Assembly: GCA_905178155.1 (NCBI GenBank)
Contig: CAJINV010000001.1
Span: 1,035,326 to 1,099,325, forward strand
Direction of reading: 5' to 3'
Length of the DNA stretch: 64,000 bases
DNA from: Amoebophrya sp. A120
Taxonomy: Eukaryota; Sar; Dinophyceae; Syndiniales; Amoebophryaceae
Shown: positions 58,301 through 64,000 of the stretch, in pieces
Layout of the letters: the number at the start of each line of letters is the position of its first letter
How positions within the stretch are numbered: position 1 is the stretch's first letter
Notes under the pieces: generated by a model
Seen by the model: the letters and a program-made list of their open reading frames with translations, nothing else
Databases searched by the model: none
What the model was told of the DNA's origin: nothing
Program-made: the position numbers and the translations under genes

Positions 58301-59456
58301 CATATCAAAATGGAAACTTCTGATGCTAATTTGCGTACACCAATCCGACTTGTCTTGCAGTAAGGCACTGCGGCCGGATCCGCAGCCTAGGTGGGAGCGC
58401 GCAGGTCTAGTTGCTCAGCATTGCAAACGGCTACCCGCTGGGGCCAACAGCATGCCAAATCGCTTCCACAATTGGGCGGATGCCTCTGCACTTGTCTTCT
58501 TGCACGACAAACCTGATTTGTGGTCACAAATCAGAAACACAAATTTTCGGAAACATACTTTTTCAATATGGGGAGGGGGGATTTTTCCTCGCAATACATG
58601 GTCTCCGTAATCCAGGAGGACCACGCCACCGCCTCCGGGCCGCACAGCACGCGGAACTGCATCTCCTCGTAGCGGCACTTATCAACTGTAAAAATGTCTG
58701 GGTCTGGAAGAATTCATGTTTCTCATGCTTGTCTGGCATGACTCTTAAATCTGTCACGCACGTTGCCCAAGGGCTCCGTTTTTCTGTGATGCCGAAGCGC
58801 AGTTTGTCATGCAGAATAGGCAACACCTAGGAGCTCAGAAACTTGTCATGCTGAGCCGGCATCTATAGCCTCACCATGAGACGCCACCCAGCATCACAAG
58901 TTTCCAGACCCAGACATTTTTACATTTGATAGCACTGCTGCTGGAGCAGTGCGAAGTAGGCCGTCCAGTCGACCAGATCCAGTTCGGGGTGCCCGTATCA
59001 AATGCAAACATGTCTACTGGGTCTGGAAGATTCATCCGAGAGTTGTCATGCAGTTTTTGCTAGCTCCCTCAAATCTGGGGTGCGGGTCCTAGCATCACAG
59101 GTTCTGCTTCTGCAGCCCCTTCGTGAAGATGCCTGTTCTGAATGAGGAATATCCTCTCAGCATGGCCAAAAGTGAGCACCTGTTGCCAGTCATGCAACAC
59201 AAATCTACTTCGTACGATCCGCAAGTCGCATCACAAGTTCGGATCCTTCCAGACATCCAGGGATATTTGCACTGGATAGCCCGTCAAACGTGCACATAAT
59301 GGTGGACTCCATGCTCGTGTCCTTCTTCTTCTCCGTCGTTGTACCACCATGATTCTCCTGCGCGTGCGCTGGACGAAAATAAACGGTGTCAAAGTTGTAA
59401 AACACCAGGAGCAGACGAAAGAAACCGAAAACGAAGCAGAAACTACTGAAGACCAT
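52305..59456 (-). CDS. FKRP/LicD-like Golgi phosphotransferase, 858 residues, 17 introners
   Basis: The first ATG after an in-frame stop is at 59456 and starts a type II signal anchor (FCFVFGFFRLLLVFYNF). Eighteen exons total 2,577 nt. A lumenal stem has glycosyltransferase-like text (VTILAPFADASSAVSF; VETEFTLVVASELVPS). The C-terminal catalytic part resembles human FKRP: GWAIPPCCKRTLWDL, then EYIVTDGALLGGLKLG, then LDWDGDVDFHIRDD, the LicD Asp cluster expected to bind metal and nucleotide-diphospho substrate. FKRP adds ribitol phosphate to glycans; LicD moves phosphocholine. The exact substrate here is unknown. All 17 introns are introners, each restoring frame with one 5-bp flank. One (54662-54955) falls between GALL and DWDGD in the active site. 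Exon 16 is only about 11 nt. The neighbour at 60946 is transporter-like. Confidence 0.8.
52414..52678. mobile_element. Family A introner, flank TGGCG/TGGCG
   Basis: TATGCAATGC left end, CAATCCATA right end, perfect repeat; last intron of the FKRP-like gene; removal gives LMFCANPGHH. Confidence 0.92.
52731..53036. mobile_element. Single-copy introner type, flank TAGCG/TAGCG
   Basis: Long inverted ends (TATGGAAGTGTCAGAATCGA and complement, continuing through AAAATCGAAAAATTTCTGAT). Perfect repeat. Confidence 0.9.
53053..53344. mobile_element. Family C introner, flank GTGCG/GTGTG
   Basis: TATCCCGTGC left end, CTGAGGATA right end. Only 16 nt (11 if one flank is excluded) separate it from the element at 52731. 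Confidence 0.88.
53401..53653. mobile_element. Family A introner, flank GTCCA/GTCCA
   Basis: TATCAAATGC left end, CATTTGATA right end, perfect repeat; removal gives PVMDHPGRN. Interior is the reverse complement of the copy at 55484. Confidence 0.92.
53742..54001. mobile_element. Family A introner, flank GAAGC/GCAGC
   Basis: TATCAACTGC left end, CAATCCATA right end; removal gives NYLLLELNKRAE. Confidence 0.9.
54037..54263. mobile_element. Family G introner, flank GCAGG/GCAGG
   Basis: Left end TATCCTGTGCAAAAGCAGCG, right end ACGATACTTTTGCAGTTCATA, perfect repeat; removal gives RSYLLQANKF. Confidence 0.88.
54335..54595. mobile_element. Family A introner, flank GCGAC/GGGAC
   Basis: TATCAACTGT left end; right end CAGGGATATTTGCAATGGGTA; removal gives LESLRPWIEK. 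Confidence 0.88.
54662..54955. mobile_element. Family E introner, flank GAGCA/GAGCA, inside active site
   Basis: TATTACAGTGAAAAATGCCC left end and complement, perfect repeat. Separates GALL from DWDGDVD in the FKRP-like gene. Confidence 0.92.
55164..55263. mobile_element. 100-bp single-copy introner, flank CCCCG/CCCCG
   Basis: Smallest element: inverted ends TATCCACAGAAAAAAAAAAC and complement with two inner GCATGCAAAAC-type motifs; perfect repeat; removal gives ETIDGELRQYG. Confidence 0.9.
55484..55736. mobile_element. Family A introner, flank TGCTT/TGTTT
   Basis: TATCAAATGC left end, CAATCCATA right end; opposite orientation to the copies at 53401 and 57612; removal gives RTENSKQGLLQ. Confidence 0.9.
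56139..56411. mobile_element. Family A introner, flank CCGAA/CCGAA
   Basis: TATCAAAAGC left end with a small insertion, CAATGCGTA right end, perfect repeat; removal gives HGSSVRSYHE. Confidence 0.9.
56520..56787. mobile_element. Family C introner, flank GTAGT/GTAGT
   Basis: TATCCTGAGC left end, GCTCAGCATA right end, perfect repeat; removal gives SRNYESYTIP. Confidence 0.92.
57198..57519. mobile_element. Family B introner, flank AGTGT/GGTGT
   Basis: TATTGCGAGG left end, CATTTTGATA right end; reverse orientation relative to 4734; removal gives KNKKNTPDFLF. Confidence 0.9.
57612..57870. mobile_element. Family A introner, flank CACGG/CACGG
   Basis: TATCAAATGT left end, CAATCCATA right end, perfect repeat; same orientation and subfamily as 53401; removal gives KGAVTILAPF. 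Confidence 0.92.
58275..58596. mobile_element. Family B introner, flank CATGT/CATGG
   Basis: TATCAAGATG left end, CTCGCAATA right end; removal gives ITETMAFETR. Confidence 0.9.
58680..58931. mobile_element. Family A introner, flank GCACT/GCACT
   Basis: TATCAACTGT left end, CATTTGATA right end, perfect repeat; removal gives LQQQCRYEEM. Confidence 0.92.
58996..59278. mobile_element. Family A introner, flank GCCCG/GCCCG
   Basis: TATCAAATGC left end, right end CAGGGATATTTGCACTGGATA, perfect repeat; removal gives CTFDGHPELDL. First intron of the FKRP-like gene. Confidence 0.92.
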
Positions 59457-60945
59457 CTTGTCCGGAGAACGAGATATGTTGTCTTGGACGAGGCCAGTGG
59501 CAACAGATGTTGATCCGTCGAGCGTCTTCAATACTAGCAGGGGATTTCTCTTAATATTCGGCGACTATGTATGCTTTACTATCCAGGTCGGGTTGAAAAA
59601 AATCACAAAAAAGAGCAAATCCATGAAGATAATTTTTGCAGTGCTCATTCGACAAAAAGATCGCAACTGGTATGATTGGACCGACAGCTTCACGGAAATA
59701 ATGACGATGATGATGTTACCCAGTAAAGGGGTCATTAAAAAAGGAATCCTAGGACTCCAACTCCGTGCTGTCGAAGTACAAAGAAAAAAATCGAAAACGT
59801 AAAAAAGCCTGCTACTTATGAACCAAGTGTGAGCAGCGAGAACGAGATGATCGTTTTCCAATTCATAAAATTGTCGGGCAGGCAGGCTTTCAAAAGTTGC
59901 TAGCAATGGAACAGCACCGCCTCTTCCAACTTCTCTTCCGGGTTTTGCGTTGCTCGTTCTTCGGGTTTTCCGTGGCTCCCGCACAAGGTGCGTCCGGGCC
60001 GCGGGCAACGAGAGTATCGTCTCTACTAGTAATGTTTGCGGAGGAGTAAATAATGGGAAAGCTTTTAATACCCGCGGTCAACTTTCACATCTCCAAAGAA
60101 AATTCTTGCAGGCTCTGGTACAACAATCTAAGTATTTGAGTGAACTCATGGAGTTCGGCGCGTCTTGTTCATTTTTATTTTTTTTTTGGCCAAGCATCAA
60201 ATGCTTTTTTACCCGGGGGTGCAGATGTCGCCAGACAGGGCAACTATACCTCCCTTGGTAAAGTTTTATTCTGGTATAGTTGTATCATTGCAAAATATTG
60301 TCGGTTGTGGGTTCGTTAGATTTTTTGATTTGTGGTTTCGAAGAATGCGTTGGCGTCGGAGGTTAAATCTAAAACTAAAAAGTTTGCGTTGAAGTTCATA
60401 TTCGGTGCGAGTGCTTGCGCACGCTATGGTTATAACGGACGAGGTCCATAAGCTGTCTGGTCTGTATTTTCACTGTATATTTTTGTCCAGGATCTTACTC
60501 CTGTTCGGATGCTCGCGAAAAGCGCACATCATGCTGATGCGCAGCGCTTACTCGGAGCGTCATCAAAAATCTTTTTTTCATAATTCTTTAGCGAGGTTTA
60601 GATTGATATTTGTAAACTGCATTATTTGTAAAATCCTTAGCGCGAGGTGGACTGCTTTGTAGCAGCACTGATGTTGTCTAGCGTTCTAAAACTTCTTGGA
60701 AATAAGCATGCTACTGGGCGCAGCACATTTCTCGCGCTACTTTTTCATTTCTCATACCAAAAATTTATTTCACCTGCTTCTTCACACATCTTCGCAGTTT
60801 GCGTTTGCTAGTTGGTGTACGTACTGCTTACGAGAAAAGGGACGCTATCGAAACGTTTGTCTGCCAGAATCTATCTGTAGCGTAGCGCTGCTCTCTAGGC
60901 AGACACGACACGAGCACGACCTTATCCCGCTGCGCGCAGCCGAAT
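59457..60945. other. Intergenic, nothing supported
   Basis: Holds the 5' flank of the FKRP-like gene and the 3' flank of the transporter-like gene. AT-rich, without introners or a convincing frame. Confidence 0.45.
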
Positions 60946-63900
60946 TCAAACTTTACTGTCGACGTAAGAGCGTTTTTGCAAAAACTCGTCCTCCTCGTCA
61001 TCGTCACTCGCTGAGTCCCGCTCCGACGGATCAAAATTGAACTCGTTTTCTTCCGGATCCCCCAGCTCCGCGAGCTCCGTTTGATGCTCCACCATCGGCG
61101 GGGGCGTCGGCGCATTCATGAAATTCAAAATCGAAATCCCCAAAATCAAGGAGATCAACCCGATGGTCACCATCTCCAGGACGTTGCTCTGTTATTTTTG
61201 TTTAGATCAGGTTTTTATTCGTCAATGTTGAAAGCGGAGCGGACATCACCTTTTGATGGATAGTTCGTTGTGTAGCTCTTAGAACGCTGCCAACTATAAA
61301 AAAAAATATCAAGAAAAAAAAACAGTAGCCCGCCGATTGTACCCCGCCCCCTGCCGGCTCCGGATTGCGCAGCAGCAAGTAGTCGCCGATGTAAACATTG
61401 TATGAGAATGCACAACTCACCCTCGTTCTCATTTCTCATGCAAAAGCCCAAATCCAGTTGTAGTTGCCTTGTATCACTATAAATGCATGACAAATTCCGG
61501 AAGCGATCCAACCAGTACTACATCAGGCACATAAATTTGCCATGCATAGGCTCCACGAAGTGTGCTGGTGTTTGTACTGCTGTTCATGCGATACATATGA
61601 GGAGGAGGGGGAGTTGTGCACTCTCCTACATTGCACACGGCACCGACAGCCTGTCCCAGCGTTCGGTACACTGAGCTCAACTGCTTGGTGATAATTCCGG
61701 CCATCCACATTTGAAAGCACTGCGCAAAAATCGGCACCAACAGTTTCCAGCACCAGCCTTTAAAGAAACCCCCCTCGTAGGGCGCAAGCACACCATTCAC
61801 AGCCACCGGAGTCTTGTAATACCTGCGGATTTATGTTCAAGTGTAATCTTTGCTTTGGACCTTTGAATCTGTGAAATCTCGTAAGTATTTCATTCGGAAC
61901 CACATCTTGCGGATAGCAGCATTAGTGCACTCGCATCGCCGTGTTAGCAGTTGTACTGCCGCAAGAACTACTGCGGCTGCATCCAGACGATACGAACAAA
62001 ATCTTCCGTTTTGACCGGAATTTCTAAAAAAACTAAAAGATTATTTGCCCGCCAAATTATTTAGCTTTACGCCTGCCCCATGTAGTTGTCCCTCCAACGG
62101 TCCGTCCACTCGCGTTTGCAGATCACGGGATCGCAGATGATCGGGCAGCTCTCTACCGGCCCCTCGTTCCCGGGCGAGTAAAGGCCGCGCATCAGATATC
62201 CTGAGCAAAAACGTCCCCGCCCCATAGTCAAGATGGGGAATCTGCTAGACAAATCAGCCAGCTTTGGTTGTTGCGCATGACAATTTTGGCCTCGTAGTGT
62301 AATCTTTTTTAGCTTGTTCAGCAGCATCACAGACCTAGCCTAATATGCTGATTGGAGCATTACAAATTCCACAACACGAAGAGAAAATGCCTTTCATGGG
62401 GCTCCGCATGAGAAACATTTTGAGCATGCAGATTTGCATGACAACTATGGGGTGGGGACGTTTTATTTACTCAGGATATCAGAAAAATCGTGCTCTGCTC
62501 CTCCATATCAAATGTAAAAATGTCTGGGTCTGGAAGATTGCAACTTGTCATGCTAAATCTGCAGCATGCAAAAATCTGTGTTGCGTGAGTACCAAAAGCT
62601 GCCCACTTTTGACCAAGTTGAGAGGGAGTTTCTCATGCAGGATAGGCATTAGAGAAGTGTCGCAGAATCTGTCATGCTAGGTCCTGCATTCCAGACCTCA
62701 TGGGTCATGGAAAAGCAGCATGACAAATCGCGCATTCTTCCAGACCCAGACATTTTTACATTTGATACTCCAGGGGAATGCGCGGCTGGGCATCGTCCTC
62801 GTCGTCGAGGCTTGCTATCGCAAGAAAAAACTGTTTCACTGTGAACTTGTGATGCAGAAAACGAAGCACAGAACTATTTGTCTTGCTACACATGCAAGAC
62901 AGTTGATTTTCAGCTGTGTTTTCCCTTAGGAAGCTTGCATGGCAACTTTTCTCTGTCATGTAGAACAAACTTGTGATGCAGAGCCTGCAAAACCCTTACA
63001 GTGAACCACTTTTTTCATATGATACTTGCTGGTGGCTGACTAGTACCAGGCCCGGTCCTGCTCGCCGGTAGAGGTTCAGGGTCGACTTGGTTGCCCGAAC
63101 TACCGTTGGGGGATGATGTTGTAGTACCTGGTTGCGAAGCTGAAGCGGACGAATAACTTGGCACGGCAAAGCGGTTCTTCAGATTTTCTAGACCCGAGTC
63201 GGTTTCGGGGATTACCAGTTGGTCCGGCTGGTCCACGTCTTGCCGCAGCTCTAGCAGGGCGTACAGCCCCTGGTCGCGTAGAATTTCCGCTACCTCCTGT
63301 CGCAAGGGGGCTTCGGCCTGCTCGCGCTGTGCCTCCGACGTCCACGCGGAATTTTCGTCTAGCCCGGCGCTTTTTACGCCGAGGACCGAATAGTTGGGAC
63401 TTATCTCGCGCTCGGCGATGCGGTCCTTCAGTAGCTCCCTCCCATAGTTCATCAGTCGCCACTTTCTGTCCAGATGCACCCAGCAGGTGTGTGTCGCGTC
63501 CTCCTCCACCCACTGGATGCCGCTCCCGTACACCGGCGTGCTGTCATGCCGGCCGACGATGGGTCCCGCGGCGACCGCGCGGGGGCTGCTCTCTTCGGGC
63601 GGGAGCACCGGGTAATTGTTTATGTTGTTGGAATCGTTTCCGTTTTCGTCACTGCTGCTGGGGGGAGACCTGTTTGCTCGTGGCGACAGCGGCAAGTGGC
63701 CGAAGGCCGTGTTGCTGCCGGACTTGGGCGTCGGGACGCGGCTGGGGTCTACGAAGACCGTGGGACGCAGGACTTTCTTCGCGCGAAACGTGTTGAAGCG
63801 ACAATATATCAAAAAGAAAAATCCCCCCTCCCCATATCGAAAACGAAATTTGTGATGCAGTATTTGAGGCGTGAGGCGTAACATGATCGCACTCGGAAGA

Positions 63901-64000
63901 GGTGGAACAGTCAGCAGCCCGAACTCATCGGTTTTGCCAGGTCCACAACCCCCTGGGGGTGAAATACGGGGGTGGCTCCGCGTGGCAGCGATCTAGGATC
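60946..64000 (-). CDS. Membrane protein with nucleotide-sugar-transporter-like C-terminus (partial, 5' end beyond right edge)
   Basis: Exons near 63806-63030, 62815-62773, 62505-62484, 62196-62085, 61823-61634, 61400-61340 and 61197-60946. The right part is a long hydrophilic region (WVHLDRKWRLMNYGRELL; EAPLRQEVAEILRDQG). It is followed by GLYSPGNEGPVESC, then YYKTPVAVNGVLAPYEGGFF and membrane helices (WKLLVPIFAQCFQMWMAGI; TLGQAVGAVCNVYIGDYLL; VTIGLISLILGISILNF) and an acidic tail ending at 60946. The order FF-G-W, helix, a KxLSSVYRTLG loop and a last helix recalls the final segments of nucleotide-sugar transporters, but the N-terminal helices would lie outside the window, so the family is tentative. 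Introners at 61401, 62197, 62506 and 62816 restore frame (PPASLDDEDD; PLEEQSTIFLMRGL). Confidence 0.5.
61401..61628. mobile_element. Family F introner, flank CATTG/CATTG
   Basis: TATGAGAATG left end with CAACTCACCCTCGTTC, GGGGGAGTTGTGCACTC on the right, perfect repeat; removal gives GAVCNVYIGDY. Confidence 0.9.
61824..62084 (-). other. Intron flanked by GCAGG repeat but without inverted ends
   Basis: On the coding strand GCAGG occurs at both ends (GGGGCAGGCGTAAAG and CCGCAGGTATTAC). Splicing within the repeat gives NYMGQYYKTPVAV in frame but no GT-AG pair fits. No inverted ends remain, so it could be an old introner whose arms have decayed. Confidence 0.45.
62197..62478. mobile_element. Family C introner, flank TCAGA/TCAGA
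   Basis: TATCCTGAGC left end, CTCAGGATA right end, perfect repeat; removal gives STIFLMRGLY. Confidence 0.92.
62506..62767. mobile_element. Family A introner, flank CTCCA/CTCCA
   Basis: TATCAAATGT left end, CATTTGATA right end, perfect repeat; leaves an exon of about 22 nt between itself and 62197. Confidence 0.92.
62816..63024. mobile_element. Family D-variant introner, flank CTTGC/CTTGC
   Basis: TATCGCAAGAAAAAACTG left end, CATATGATA right end, inner TTTCACTGTGAAC pairs with TTACAGTGAACC; perfect repeat; removal gives QPPASLDDED. Confidence 0.9.
63807..64000. mobile_element. Family B introner, cut by the right window edge
   Basis: Left end TATCAAAAAGAAAAATCCCC is clear. A usual length of 310-325 bp would place the right end at about 64120, outside the window. 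The interior differs from the other copies after about 60 bp. Confidence 0.65.

Noticed and set aside
1-64000. A transposase gene for the introners
   Set aside because: No frame with a recognisable transposase core was seen; the elements here are too short to encode one.
1-64000. tRNA or rRNA genes
   Set aside because: I found no cloverleaf-like or rRNA-like sequence by eye; a covariance-model search would be needed to exclude them.

Overview
The window is a eukaryotic nuclear fragment: long multi-exon genes with introns, secretory and mitochondrial N-termini, an FKRP/LicD-type Golgi enzyme and dinoflagellate-type secreted coiled-coil proteins. Nearly all introns are short terminal-inverted-repeat elements (introners), mostly 100-330 bp. 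From published syndinian genomes I would expect this in a parasitic dinoflagellate such as Amoebophrya. That is inference from gene style and intron style, not a database match. Every gene I can support is read from the minus strand, as in dinoflagellate one-way gene arrays.

Layout from left to right, all minus strand: an unrecognised membrane protein running off the left edge (1-7891); an unrecognised small protein (8937-10442); a secreted coiled-coil protein (11454-14720); a mitochondrial helical-repeat protein (15283-18262); a Cys-repeat ORF (19323-19964) directly downstream of a second secreted coiled-coil protein (19980-24199); a large ankyrin-repeat protein (26559-38075); a secreted multidomain protein with ankyrin-like, macro-like and apparently new repeat modules (40363-49932); a small secreted Cys-containing protein (51053-51682); an FKRP/LicD-like type II Golgi transferase (52305-59456); and a membrane protein with a nucleotide-sugar-transporter-like C-terminus running off the right edge (60946-64000).

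The most striking content is the introner population. I count 59 copies (one cut by the window edge) in seven repeated families plus several single-copy types. They differ in sequence, but almost all begin TAT and end ATA, and about nine in ten are flanked by a 5-bp direct repeat (perfect in just over half of all copies, one mismatch in most others). In every junction I worked through, removing the element plus one copy of the 5-bp repeat restores the reading frame, while no GT-AG boundary is available. All 59 lie inside genes and none in the roughly 11 kb between genes. Members of one family occur in both orientations relative to the host gene, and two copies 13 kb apart are about 96 percent identical, which suggests recent movement. 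No transposase gene is in the window, so these would be non-autonomous.

Functionally, the FKRP-like enzyme and its transporter-like neighbour both point to secretory-pathway glycosylation. The two coiled-coil genes are related in style and could be extrusome or secretory matrix proteins. Ordinary GT-AG introns also exist (for example 7183-7510, 17669-17767 and 48096-48461), so two kinds of intron coexist in the same genes.
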